Origin: RGIG7949 sp045628845
Lineage (GTDB): Bacteria > Bacillota > Clostridia > Oscillospirales > Oscillospiraceae
Direction of reading: 5' to 3'
DNA: 38,075 nt
NCBI GenBank assembly: GCA_045628845.1
Contig: JAZQQE010000098.1
Location: 1 to 38,075 of the forward strand
This document shows positions 7,227 through 15,544 of this stretch, piece by piece. The position numbers and the translations under genes were made by a program. The notes beneath the pieces were generated by a model that had not been told where the DNA came from, did not search any database, and was given only the letters and a program-made list of their open reading frames with translations. How positions within the stretch are numbered: position 1 is the first letter of the stretch; the number at the start of each line of letters is the position of its first letter.

Positions 7227-7937
7227 TTAAATGCCGAGTATGGCGGGAATGGGATTCATTTCAATGAACCAGTCGAGCAGGAGCGTCCTGTCGATTATCT
7301 CCTCGGGGATGATGAACCCAAGGAATCGGACGACCCACGCGATCGCGAAGGCGAATATCAGGCCCTTGCAAAGGCCGAAGGCCAGGCCGAGGATCTCGTT
7401 GAGGAACTCGAGCCCGGGCAGCTTGAATGCGAGATTGACGATATTCGCTATGACCGTGAAGATTATCATTATAAGGATGAACGAAATGACGAGCGTAAGT
7501 ACGTACGCCGCTGTCGACGTCAGCTTTTCGGAGAGAGCCTCCTTGAGCTCGTGCCCGACCTTCGACACGTTGCCGCGCACGTCGTCCGTTATCCTCTCGG
7601 CAGCAGTCTTCAGTATGCCGATATTGCGCAGGCTCTCGTAGCTCACGGCATACGTCTCGTCATCCTCACCCTCTTCGGGCCCGACGTAAACGTAGTCCTT
7701 CTCCTGAGTCTTTTCCTCGGCCTCGTCGACGGACTTGTATACTATGCCGCTCACGAACGGCTGTATGACGTCCGTAAATTCGGGAGAATAGGTCTCCGCG
7801 ATTAGATTCGCACCGTACAGGGATATGACAATGGCAAGAATACCGCTAATGCCGAGAATAAGGCCTTTTCTATATCCCTTGTATGCGCACAAAGCGATGA
7901 TCAAAAGAAGAACGATATCGATTAGGACCGAAATCAA
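7227..7937 (-). CDS. CvpA family membrane protein
   Basis: CvpA-type integral membrane protein; the family name comes from colicin V production, but its general role is unresolved. Four hydrophobic segments are visible, two near the N-terminus (VLIDIVLLLIIALC and GISGILAIVISLYG) and two towards the C-terminus (AAYVLTLVISFILIMIIF and FGLCKGLIFAFAIAW), with an acidic loop around EEKTQEKDYVYVGPEEGEDDE between them. The start is set at TTG 7937 because GGAGGTGA at 7950-7943 is an ideal ribosome binding site for it; the GTG at 7946 lies inside that site. It sits 14 bp after the DUF5711-like gene. Confidence 0.85.
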   Translation of the reverse strand: MISVLIDIVLLLIIALCAYKGYRKGLILGISGILAIVISLYGANLIAETYSPEFTDVIQPFVSGIVYKSVDEAEEKTQEKDYVYVGPEEGEDDETYAVSYESLRNIGILKTAAERITDDVRGNVSKVGHELKEALSEKLTSTAAYVLTLVISFILIMIIFTVIANIVNLAFKLPGLEFLNEILGLAFGLCKGLIFAFAIAWVVRFLGFIIPEEIIDRTLLLDWFIEMNPIPAILGI

Positions 7938-7951
7938 CGGTATCACCTCCG

Positions 7952-9076
7952 TCAGTCGTTGATCAGATATGCCTCCGCCGCAGTTACGACAACGGCGCTG
8001 CCGTCGGACCTGACGTATGCTCCGCGAAGTCCGATAAGGCCGGTCTTTTCAAGCACCGGCTCGAGCTTTTCATTATATACGACGACGCTGTCATCCGCAA
8101 ACGCCACGGCAGTATACTTGCCGGAGGTCGTCATGGAAAGCACCTCGCAGGTCAGCTCCGCAGACGCTATCTCGCGGCCGGAATCATCCACGGTCACGAG
8201 GCGGGCGTCGTTGCCCGTCCTGTACTTGCCGAGGAGGAGCGCGGCAAATCCGTCGCCCTCAAAGCTGAAATTGCGCAGATACTCCTCGGGATAATCATAC
8301 ACGTCGGAAGACGAGAGATTGAACGGCAGGAAATACAGTGCGTGCTCACTCAGCGCGCAGATGCGTGAATCGGACATGAAGCCGATCTCGATAAAGAGAG
8401 TATCCTCCGCCGTGAATTCGCCCTTCCCCGTCTCGTTGTCAAGCGAGAAGCTGAGGAGCCTTGCGCCGTTTTCCGTTATGGTGGAAACTGCGAGTCTCTG
8501 ATTTCCGGGCGCGACGGCGGCGTCGATGAGATAGCCCTCGCCGGAAAACCATTTGTAGACGGCAGCACCGGCAGCATCGTATACCGTGGCGGCAGCCTTG
8601 TAGCCCGCGTCCTCAGATGAGACGACGAACCAGCCGTTTTTGTTCATTTTTGCGCCAATGACGTCTCCGCTCGCATCGAAGCTCCCGATCGTTTCTCCGT
8701 CACGTACGCAGTAGATGACCTTGTCGCCGGATGTCCACACGAGAGCCGCGGCGTCACCGCAGGTCACGTGCGGCGATCTCAGCTGAACGTTATAGGCTGC
8801 GGTACGTTCACCGGAGGTATCGTAAACGGAGATACCTGCGTCGGACGCGACGGCGAGCATATCGTCCATGGAAGCGAACGTGCTCTCGGAATAGACGTCA
8901 AAGTATATTTTGTCGTCCTTCTTCTCCTTCGAGTGAAAGACCTTCTGTATCATCGAATCGAATCCGCCGTCGGAGAAAATATCCTTATGGGCGATAAGGT
9001 ATACGGCTCCCACTATCAGTGCAACGAGCACGACGGCAGAGATGATCGCTCCGATAAGTTTTTTCCTCTTTTTCAT
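7952..9076 (-). CDS. DUF5711-like membrane-anchored protein
   Basis: A 374-residue protein with a short basic N-terminus (MKKRKK), one transmembrane helix (about 8-29) and a large domain that should lie outside the cytoplasm. The domain has repeated short beta-strand-like motifs resembling propeller blades (AVASDAGISVYDTSGERTA, MNKNGWFVVSSE, YTAVAFADDSVVVYNEKLE). By pattern I place it in the DUF5711 family; no catalytic residues or known function can be claimed. ATG with AAGGGG upstream. It sits tightly between truA (10 bp) and cvpA, so it is probably co-transcribed with both. Confidence 0.75.
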   Translation of the reverse strand: MKKRKKLIGAIISAVVLVALIVGAVYLIAHKDIFSDGGFDSMIQKVFHSKEKKDDKIYFDVYSESTFASMDDMLAVASDAGISVYDTSGERTAAYNVQLRSPHVTCGDAAALVWTSGDKVIYCVRDGETIGSFDASGDVIGAKMNKNGWFVVSSEDAGYKAAATVYDAAGAAVYKWFSGEGYLIDAAVAPGNQRLAVSTITENGARLLSFSLDNETGKGEFTAEDTLFIEIGFMSDSRICALSEHALYFLPFNLSSSDVYDYPEEYLRNFSFEGDGFAALLLGKYRTGNDARLVTVDDSGREIASAELTCEVLSMTTSGKYTAVAFADDSVVVYNEKLEPVLEKTGLIGLRGAYVRSDGSAVVVTAAEAYLIND

Positions 9077-9086
9077 ATTATGCCCC

Positions 9087-9851
9087 TTAATGACGCATCA
9101 TTTCTCCCGCGGGCCCGTCATAGACGACACGGGTCATATACAGCCCCTGCGGAGGCGCGGTCGGACCCGCGAGCTTGCGGTCGCGGGAATCGAGTATCTG
9201 CGGGATCTCGTCCGGCGCTATCTTCCCCATCGCGGCGTAAACGGCAGTTCCCACCATGGCGCGGGCCATGTTGTAAAGGAACCCGTCTGCGAAGACCTTG
9301 AAAATTATCATATCGCCCTCGCGCGCGACGTCGAAGTAGCTCACCGTCCTTACGGTCGTTTTCGTCTCCGTGCCAACGGAGCGGACGGCGGCGAAATCGT
9401 GCGTCCCGACGAAGCAGGAGGCCGCCTTTTGAAGAACAGCGAGATCGAGCTTTGAGGGATAAAACCACACACGGTGCTCGAGGAACGGGTCTCTCGTCCT
9501 CGAATTGAGGATGCGGTAGGTGTATTCCTTGCCCCTGCACGAGAGTATCGCGTTGAAATCGTCCTCCGCGTCAACGGCTTCGACGGCGGCTATATCGCCC
9601 GGAAGAAGCGCATTCAGCGCGAGCGGAAGCCTGTCTGCCGGGATGGACGCGTCCGTCCGGAAGCTGACGCAGTAGCGCTCCGCGTGAACTCCCGCATCGG
9701 TGCGTCCGCAGCCCACTACGCTGACCGGCTCCTTGACGATCTTCCGGACTGCATCCGTCACGCATTCCTGAACGGTTATGTTGTTCTTCTGGATCTGCCA
9801 TCCGTGATACTGCGCACCGTCATAGGCGATGCGTACGGCGATTGTCCGCAT
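9087..9851 (-). CDS. truA: tRNA pseudouridine(38-40) synthase
   Basis: Isomerises uridines 38-40 in the tRNA anticodon stem. The catalytic motif GCGRTDAGVHA with its nucleophilic Asp is present near residue 51, along with the N-terminal AYDGAQYHGWQ block and the C-terminal FLYNMARAMVG block. The length of 254 aa is normal. In Firmicutes truA commonly follows the ecf genes, as here (13 bp after ecfT). Confidence 0.97.
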   Translation of the reverse strand: MRTIAVRIAYDGAQYHGWQIQKNNITVQECVTDAVRKIVKEPVSVVGCGRTDAGVHAERYCVSFRTDASIPADRLPLALNALLPGDIAAVEAVDAEDDFNAILSCRGKEYTYRILNSRTRDPFLEHRVWFYPSKLDLAVLQKAASCFVGTHDFAAVRSVGTETKTTVRTVSYFDVAREGDMIIFKVFADGFLYNMARAMVGTAVYAAMGKIAPDEIPQILDSRDRKLAGPTAPPQGLYMTRVVYDGPAGEMMRH

Positions 9852-9864
9852 TGAAACGACCGTC

Positions 9865-10668
9865 CTATATCTTCATGATATTCATCGTTATCATAACGCC
9901 GAGAAGCACGGCGCCGAGGATGAGCGCGACCCAGTCGATGCCGGCCATGCGAAGGCGCTTCATCTTCGTTCTGCCCTCTCCGCCGTTGTAGCAGCGGCTC
10001 TCCATCGCGACGGCGAGCTCGTCCGCTCTGCGGAAGGCGCTGATGAACAGAGGGATGAGCAGCGGGAGCAGGGCCTTTGCACGCTGGAAAATGCTTCCCG
10101 TCTCGAAATTCGCGCCGCGCGCCTTCTGCGCGCTCATTATCTTGTCCGTCTCCTCGATGAGAGTCGGGATGAATCGGAGGGCTATGCTCATCATCATCGC
10201 GAGCTCGTGCACGGGGAACTTTATCTTTTTCAAAGGGCTGAGCAGGCTTTCAAGACCGTCTGTCAGCGCTACGGGCGAGGTCGTGTACGTAAGCAGGAAC
10301 GTTCCCATGATGAGCATGACGATGCGGAGGATCATGAAAACGGCGCGCTTGATGCCCTCGAAAGTTATCGTGAATATCCAGAACTTCACGAGGGGCTCGC
10401 CCTGCGTATAGAACAGATTGAGAAGGCCCGTGATGATTATGACGATAATAAGTGGCTTTACGCCGCGGAGTATCGTCCTGAGCTTTATCTTCGAGACGAT
10501 GATGCAGGCGGCGAGCACGGCTATCATGAACGCATAGGAGATATAGTTCACGGCAAGGAAAAGCGTCACTATATATACCAGCGTCAGGACGAGCTTCGTG
10601 CGCGGGTCAAGCCTGTGAGCGATGGAATTTCCCGGGAAATACTGACCGAGAGTAACGTCACGGAGCAC
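9865..10668 (-). CDS. ecfT: Energy-coupling factor transporter transmembrane subunit EcfT
   Basis: Membrane scaffold of the ECF vitamin/metal transporter; it links the two ATPases to interchangeable S components. The sequence has the family start LRDVTLGQYFPG, HRLDPRTKL, about five to six hydrophobic segments and the C-terminal coupling-helix motif SQKARGANF (here SAQKARGANF). GTG at 10668 is chosen because it gives the usual N-terminus and has GAGGGGG 8 nt upstream; GTG at 10677 is too close to that site. It overlaps the end of ecfA2 by 11 bp. No S component is encoded here, as expected for a shared (group II type) core. Confidence 0.95.
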   Translation of the reverse strand: MLRDVTLGQYFPGNSIAHRLDPRTKLVLTLVYIVTLFLAVNYISYAFMIAVLAACIIVSKIKLRTILRGVKPLIIVIIITGLLNLFYTQGEPLVKFWIFTITFEGIKRAVFMILRIVMLIMGTFLLTYTTSPVALTDGLESLLSPLKKIKFPVHELAMMMSIALRFIPTLIEETDKIMSAQKARGANFETGSIFQRAKALLPLLIPLFISAFRRADELAVAMESRCYNGGEGRTKMKRLRMAGIDWVALILGAVLLGVMITMNIMKI

Positions 10669-11527
10669 CTGCGGCACCCCCTCTCATGGCGAGAAGAGCC
10701 TTTTTCGCCTGCGCGACCGTATATACGGAGTTCCCGATCGGAAGTCCGAGTTCACGGAGCCTTTTTGCGACGAGCGAGACCTCCGGAACGGAAAGTCCCA
10801 CGGCGCGGAGCTCCTCGTCGTGCTCGAACACGTCGGCGGGAGACCCGTCCATAAGTATATGGCCCTTGTTGAAGACCACGAGTCTGTTCACGCTGCGGGC
10901 TATCTCCTCCATGCTGTGGGTAACGAGGATCACGGTACATCCCGTCGCGTCGTGATATCGCCTTATGTTGGTTATGATGCTGTCGCGCCCTGCGGGGTCG
11001 AGACCCGCGGTGGGCTCGTCGAGGATGAGAACGTCAGGCTGCATGGCCATAACGCCCGCTATCGCAACGCGGCGCTTCTGACCTCCCGAAAGGTCGAACG
11101 GCGACTTATCGAGCAGCTCAGGGTCTACTCCGACGAAATCGGCCGCTCCGCGGACGCGAATGTCTATCTCATCGTCCGACAGCTTCATGTTCTTCGGACC
11201 GAAGGCTATGTCCTTGTATACGGTCTCCTCGAAGAGCTGATATTCGGGGTACTGGAAAACGAGTCCCACGTGGAAGCGCACCTCGCGCGTCACGCTCTTG
11301 GATTCGAATATATCCTGCCCGTTGAACAGGACCTTCCCCGAGGTCGGGCGCATAAGTCCGTTCAGATGCTGGATGAACGTCGATTTGCCGGAGCCGGTAT
11401 GACCGATGATGCCGATGAGGTCACCCTTCTCCGCGGAAAAATTGATATTGTCTATCGCCACGTGCTCGAACGGAGTACCCTCGCTGTACAGGTGGCGGAG
11501 ATTTTCCGTACTGATTATGGGAGCCAT
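10658..11527 (-). CDS. ecfA2: Energy-coupling factor transporter ATPase EcfA2
   Basis: One of two ABC ATPases that power ECF transport. Visible motifs: Walker A GHTGSGKST, Q-loop FQYPEYQLFEETV, signature LSGGQKRRVAIAG, Walker B LILDEPTAGLDP and switch His in VTHSMEEIA. The C-terminal extension is typical of EcfA. AAAAGGAATGAAGAC precedes the ATG. It follows ecfA1 after an 82-bp gap that contains two hairpins. Confidence 0.96.
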   Translation of the reverse strand: MAPIISTENLRHLYSEGTPFEHVAIDNINFSAEKGDLIGIIGHTGSGKSTFIQHLNGLMRPTSGKVLFNGQDIFESKSVTREVRFHVGLVFQYPEYQLFEETVYKDIAFGPKNMKLSDDEIDIRVRGAADFVGVDPELLDKSPFDLSGGQKRRVAIAGVMAMQPDVLILDEPTAGLDPAGRDSIITNIRRYHDATGCTVILVTHSMEEIARSVNRLVVFNKGHILMDGSPADVFEHDEELRAVGLSVPEVSLVAKRLRELGLPIGNSVYTVAQAKKALLAMRGGAAGAP

Positions 11528-11563
11528 GTCTTCATTCCTTTTTGCCGCTGAAAGAGCGTTGGT

Positions 11564-11607
11564 AGGCGCCCGACTCGTCTCGGGTCGCCTCCTGGCAGGA
11601 CGCTGCC
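11564..11607 (-). repeat. Two hairpins in the ecfA1-ecfA2 gap
   Basis: The first pairs 11564-11573 with 11580-11590 (AGGCGCCCGA against TCGGGTCGCCT, one bulged base). The second pairs GGCAG (11594-11598) with CTGCC (11603-11607). No T-run follows in the minus direction, so these look like RNA structures between two genes of an operon (processing or stability) rather than a terminator. Confidence 0.5.
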
Positions 11608-11609
11608 TG

Positions 11610-12467
11610 TCAAACAGACTGACTGCTCAGTTTTTCGTAGATGCACTCTGCGCATTCCTCAACGCTCAGCGCGTCGAGAGGAAGCTCGATGCCCTCGGCC
11701 CGGAGCTCATACAGAAGCTCCGTCGTCTCAGGAACGGTCAGACCGTACTTCTTCATATTCTCCACGTGGGTGAAGACCTCACGCGGAGCCCCGTCCTCGA
11801 CGACCTTGCCGCCGGCCATGACTATGAGTCTGTCGGCGTCTATCGTCTCGTTCATGTGGTGCGTTATGAGTATCACGGTGATGCCGCTTTTCTTGTTAAG
11901 CTCCGTGATGGTCCTTATGACGTCCTCGCGGCCTACGGGGTCGAGCATCGCGGTGGGCTCGTCAAGGACTATACAGCGCGGACGCATCGCGATCACGCCC
12001 GCTATCGCGACTCTCTGCTTCTGGCCGCCCGAGAGAAGATGCGGCGCGTGGCCCGCGAATTCCGTCATCCCGACGGCGGCAAGCGCTTCATCCACGCGCT
12101 CCCTTATCTGCGCGGGCTCGATGCCGAGGTTTTCCGGGCCGAACGCGACGTCGTCCTCGACGACGTTGGCGACTATCTGGTTGTCCGGATTCTGGAACAC
12201 CATGCCGACACAGTGGCGTACGTCCATGAGGCGTTCCTCGTCGCTCGTGTCGATACCGTCGACGAGGATGCTTCCCGAGGTCGGTACGAGTATGCCGTTG
12301 AGCAGCTTTGCGAGCGTCGATTTGCCGGAGCCGTTATGCCCGAGCACGGCGACGAAGCTGCCGCGCTCAATGTCGAGCGTGATGCCGTCTATCGCCCGTG
12401 TGACGGTCTCGTTCGAATCGTATTCGAAAATGAGGTCTTTTATCGAAATAATACTTTCCATATCCAT
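11610..12467 (-). CDS. ecfA1: Energy-coupling factor transporter ATPase EcfA1
   Basis: Partner ABC ATPase of EcfA2 in the ECF transporter. Motifs: Walker A GHNGSGKST, Q-loop FQNPDNQIVANVVEDDVAFG, signature LSGGQKQRVAIAG, Walker B IVLDEPTAMLDP and H-loop ITHHMNE. The start is taken as ATG 12467 (MDMESIISIKDL), 7 bp after the methyltransferase stop; a second ATG at 12461 is equally possible. The frame stays open further upstream to 12515 but that part overlaps the preceding gene. ecfA1-ecfA2-ecfT-truA is the classic order. Confidence 0.95.
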   Translation of the reverse strand: MDMESIISIKDLIFEYDSNETVTRAIDGITLDIERGSFVAVLGHNGSGKSTLAKLLNGILVPTSGSILVDGIDTSDEERLMDVRHCVGMVFQNPDNQIVANVVEDDVAFGPENLGIEPAQIRERVDEALAAVGMTEFAGHAPHLLSGGQKQRVAIAGVIAMRPRCIVLDEPTAMLDPVGREDVIRTITELNKKSGITVILITHHMNETIDADRLIVMAGGKVVEDGAPREVFTHVENMKKYGLTVPETTELLYELRAEGIELPLDALSVEECAECIYEKLSSQSV

Positions 12468-12474
12468 TTTCCCG

Positions 12475-13335
12475 TCATACGCTCCAACGGCAGGTCGCCC
12501 CGCACGGAAGCGCAAGTCCGCTCGCCGTCACCGGAAGGCCGAGCTCCCGACTCTCCGACGAGCCGCCGAAGCGCGGCTTGAATATCGTCTGACACATGTA
12601 CGTCAGTATTGACGGGGAAAGTCCCGTCGTATAGGAATTGATGATAACGAAGGAAGGATTGTCGGAGAGGACGCCCGCGCAGAGGGATACGAAGTCGAAA
12701 AGGTCGTCTTCGAGCTTCCAGAGCTCACCCGACGGGCCTCTGCCGTAGCTCGGAGGATCCATGATTATTGCGTCGTATCGCCTTCCGCGCTTTATCTCGC
12801 GCTCGACGAACTTGGCGCAGTCATCGACTATCCAGCGGATGGGTCTGTCGGCAAGGCCGGAGGTCTGCGCGTTTTCTCTCGCCCACGCAACCATGCCGCG
12901 CGCCGCGTCAACGTGGCAGACGCTTGCTCCCGCGGAGGCCGCCGCGAGCGTCGCCGCACCCGTGTAGGCGAAGAGATTGAGAACATTCAGCTGTCTCCCC
13001 GCGGACGACACCTTATCGATGATATAGTCCCAGTTCGAGGCCTGCTCCGGGAATATGCCCGTGTGCTTGAAGTTCATCAGCTTCACGTTGAAGCGGAGCT
13101 GACCGTAACCCACCTGCCATACGTCAGGCGCTCTGCGGTTTTCCCAGCGGCCGCCGCCCGTCGACGAGCGGATGTAGCGCGCGTCGGGCTTCTTCCAAGC
13201 CGCGAGCGTGCGCTCGGTCTTCCATATAGCCTGGGGATCGGGACGGACGAGCAGTACGTCGCCCCAGCGCTCGAGCTTCTCGCCGCCGGAGCAGTCGAGC
13301 AGTTCGTAATCTTTCCATTTATCACAGAGCCACAT
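12475..13335 (-). CDS. Class I SAM-dependent methyltransferase (RlmI/RlmK-like)
   Basis: Probable rRNA or other nucleic-acid methyltransferase of the COG1092-like group. The SAM-binding motif I is NLFAYTGAATLAAASAGA, followed by VDAARGMVAWARENA, and the catalytic-region motif is DPPSYGRGP, usual for this group. No PUA domain is seen at the N-terminus, so it is shorter (286 aa) than E. coli RlmI. ATG 13335 (MWLCDKWKDYE) is chosen for its GGAGG 6 nt upstream. It is the first gene behind the promoter at 13.4 kb and leads the ecf-truA run. The exact substrate cannot be read from the sequence. Confidence 0.85.
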   Translation of the reverse strand: MWLCDKWKDYELLDCSGGEKLERWGDVLLVRPDPQAIWKTERTLAAWKKPDARYIRSSTGGGRWENRRAPDVWQVGYGQLRFNVKLMNFKHTGIFPEQASNWDYIIDKVSSAGRQLNVLNLFAYTGAATLAAASAGASVCHVDAARGMVAWARENAQTSGLADRPIRWIVDDCAKFVEREIKRGRRYDAIIMDPPSYGRGPSGELWKLEDDLFDFVSLCAGVLSDNPSFVIINSYTTGLSPSILTYMCQTIFKPRFGGSSESRELGLPVTASGLALPCGATCRWSV

Positions 13336-13374
13336 GGAGACCTCCAACTTACAATCAGCACATATTATCATGTT

Positions 13375-13403
13375 ATTATATCATTTATGTAAATCATCGT
13401 CAA
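13375..13403 (-). promoter_or_regulatory. Sigma-A promoter for the methyltransferase-ecf-clpE run
   Basis: Minus-strand TTGACG (13403-13398), 17-bp spacer, TATAAT (13380-13375). It heads a run of nine co-oriented genes with gaps of at most about 80 bp, closed by the terminator at 4.2 kb. Confidence 0.8.
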
Positions 13404-13441
13404 TCGGATTTGCCTCTTTATTTGTATTTGGGCTTTCTTTG

Positions 13442-13482
13442 GAGAAAAAAACATGGCCGGCCCCTCCGGGCCGGCCATGTTT
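13442..13482 (-). terminator. Rho-independent terminator after proA
   Basis: Perfect 15-bp stem (13449-13463 with 13468-13482, GC-rich core CCGGCCC/GGGCCGG) and a 4-nt loop, followed in the minus direction by a run of seven T (13450-13444 region). It closes the spoIIIA-nusB-proBA run 12 bp after the proA stop. Confidence 0.92.
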
Positions 13483-13494
13483 GTACACTATTGC

Positions 13495-14742
13495 TTATCT
13501 TATCTGTCCGTTTCCCCTGACAAGGTACTTCGTACTCGTCAGCTGCTCGAGACCCATGGGTCCGCGGGCGTGCAGCTTCTGAGTGGAAATGCCGAGCTCG
13601 GCGCCGAGGCCGAACTCTCCGCCGTCGGTGAATCTCGTGGAGGCGTTGACGTATACGGCGGCGGCGTCTACCTCATTGAGGAAGCGCGCGGCGGCATTTT
13701 CATCGCGCGTTACGATGGCCTCGGAGTGGCGCGTGCCGTGCTCGTTTATGAAATCTATCGCCTCGGAAACGCCCGAAACGACCTTGACGGCAAGGACGTA
13801 ATCGAGAAATTCCGTGTCGAAATCGGCGTCGGACGCCGGTATTGCACGCTCTCCGAGGACGGCGGAGGCCTTTTCGTCGGCTCTTATCTCGACGCTGTAT
13901 TCGTCCAGCTTCGCCGCGGCAAGAGGCAGGAATTCCCGTGCGACCGCCTCGTCAACGATAAGGCACTCGGCCGCGTTGCACACGCTCGGGCGCGAGCACT
14001 TGGCGTTTTTGATTATCTCCGACGCCATGACGAGGTCGCCGGTCTTCTCAACGTAGATATGGCATATACCGACGCCCGTTTCAATGACGGGGACCTTCGC
14101 GTTCTCTACCACGGTGCGGATGAGTCCCGCTCCGCCGCGGGGAACGAGCACGTCGATGTAGCCCTTGAGCTCCATCATTCCGCGAGCGATGTCGCGCGAG
14201 GTGTCGTCCACGAAGCATATCGCGTCCTCCGGGAGGCCCTCGGAGGCTATCGCGGCACGCATGACGTCCGCTATGGCGCGGCTCGAATTTACCGCCTCGC
14301 TGCCGCCGCGCAGTACCACCGCGCTTCCCGCCTTGAGGCAGAGAACGGCGGCGTCCGCAGTCACGTTCGGGCGGGCCTCGTAGATGATGCCGATAACGCC
14401 GAGAGGCACCGTGACCTTCTCGATGACGAGTCCGTTGGGTCTCTCCGTGCGCGAGACGATGCGGCCAGTCGGGTCATCAAGTGCCGCGACCTGCAATACG
14501 CCGTCGGCGATCCCGGCGATGCGCTCCTCGGTAAGCTTGAGTCTGTCAAGCATGGAGGGCTTTGTGCCGTTCGCGGCGGCCCTTGCCATATCGGCGTCGT
14601 TCGCTTTGAGTATCCCGGCGCAGTTTGAGCGGAGCGCCTCGGCTATGGCACGAAGCGCGGCGTTTTTCCGTTCTGGAGCACAGCACGCGAGCTGCCTTGA
14701 AGCCTTCTGTGCTCTTGAAGCGAGCTTTTCAAGTTCCGTCAT
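13495..14742 (-). CDS. proA: Gamma-glutamyl phosphate reductase
   Basis: Second enzyme of proline synthesis; it reduces gamma-glutamyl phosphate to glutamate semialdehyde with NADPH. The 415-aa protein has the aldehyde-dehydrogenase fold motifs VPLGVIGIIYEARPNVT, the active-site cysteine block KCSRPSVCNAAECL, and the C-terminal RFTDGGEFGLGAELGISTQKLHARGPMG split across the family signature. GGAGG precedes the ATG. One base separates it from proB, so the pair is translationally coupled. Confidence 0.98.
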   Translation of the reverse strand: MTELEKLASRAQKASRQLACCAPERKNAALRAIAEALRSNCAGILKANDADMARAAANGTKPSMLDRLKLTEERIAGIADGVLQVAALDDPTGRIVSRTERPNGLVIEKVTVPLGVIGIIYEARPNVTADAAVLCLKAGSAVVLRGGSEAVNSSRAIADVMRAAIASEGLPEDAICFVDDTSRDIARGMMELKGYIDVLVPRGGAGLIRTVVENAKVPVIETGVGICHIYVEKTGDLVMASEIIKNAKCSRPSVCNAAECLIVDEAVAREFLPLAAAKLDEYSVEIRADEKASAVLGERAIPASDADFDTEFLDYVLAVKVVSGVSEAIDFINEHGTRHSEAIVTRDENAAARFLNEVDAAAVYVNASTRFTDGGEFGLGAELGISTQKLHARGPMGLEQLTSTKYLVRGNGQIR

Positions 14743-14743
14743 A

Positions 14744-15529
14744 TCATTTACCTCCGGAGGAAAAGCGGGTGCCTATCTCTTTTCCGTCGATGATGTCATA
14801 TATCCCATCCATGTTAGCGCCTGAAATTATGTACGTGTCTATCCCGCGCGCCATGGCATAGCGGGCGGCGTTCAGCTTCGTCGCCATGCCGCCGGTGCCC
14901 CACGCGGTACCGCTGCCGCCGACGAAGGCGAACATATCGTCGGTTATCTCGGTGACGAGCGGGATGAGCCTGCTCGACGGGTCCTTCGGGTCGCCATCGT
15001 AAAGGCCGTCGATGTCCGTAAGTATGACGAGTCTGTCTGCGGCGCAGAAGCCCGCGACGATGGCCGAGAGCGAGTCGTTATCGCCGAGTACCTTCGTATG
15101 CCCCGTCTCAATTTCCGCGGAGGATACCGAGTCGTGTTCATTCACGACAGGTATGACTCCGAGCTCGAGCAGGGAGTCGAACGTGCGGACGAGGTTTTCC
15201 CTTCCCGCTTCGCTTTCGACGTCCTCGTCGGTGAGGAGTATCTGCGCGACGGTCTGCCCGTACTCGGAAAAGAGCTTGTCATATAGATGCATCAGCTCGC
15301 ACTGACCGACCGCGGCGGCAGCCTGCTTATAGCGCAGCTCCGTCGGGCGCCTGGCCATGCCGAGCTTTTTCGTTCCGACACCTATCGCGCCGGAGCTGAC
15401 GAGGACTACGTCGTTGCCGCAGCCGCGTATATCGGACAGTACTCTCGCGAGCTTGTCCATCGTTCTCAGATCGGGCTGACCGCCCTCTCTGATAAGTGTC
15501 GACGTTCCGACCTTGAATACGTATCTCAT
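14744..15529 (-). CDS. proB: Glutamate 5-kinase, form without PUA domain
   Basis: First enzyme of proline synthesis; it phosphorylates glutamate. The amino-acid-kinase fold is seen in VFKVGTSTL, VLVSSGAIGVGTKKLG, ILLTDEDVESEAGRENL, VVNEHDSV, FGDNDSLS-like GDNDSLSAIVA and LTDIDGLYDGDP, with GGMATKLNAA near the C-terminus. At about 261 aa it ends after the kinase domain and lacks the C-terminal PUA domain, a common short form. ATG 15529 with GGTGAT upstream is preferred; in-frame TTG 15541 and GTG 15538 are alternatives. It lies 15 bp after the prenyltransferase gene. Confidence 0.96.
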   Translation of the reverse strand: MRYVFKVGTSTLIREGGQPDLRTMDKLARVLSDIRGCGNDVVLVSSGAIGVGTKKLGMARRPTELRYKQAAAAVGQCELMHLYDKLFSEYGQTVAQILLTDEDVESEAGRENLVRTFDSLLELGVIPVVNEHDSVSSAEIETGHTKVLGDNDSLSAIVAGFCAADRLVILTDIDGLYDGDPKDPSSRLIPLVTEITDDMFAFVGGSGTAWGTGGMATKLNAARYAMARGIDTYIISGANMDGIYDIIDGKEIGTRFSSGGK

Positions 15530-15544
15530 CTTGATCACCAACCG

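Noticed and set aside
13453..14628. A 391-codon plus frame opposite proA
   Set aside because: It starts inside the proA terminator stem and has no motif or RBS; proA on minus is unambiguous.
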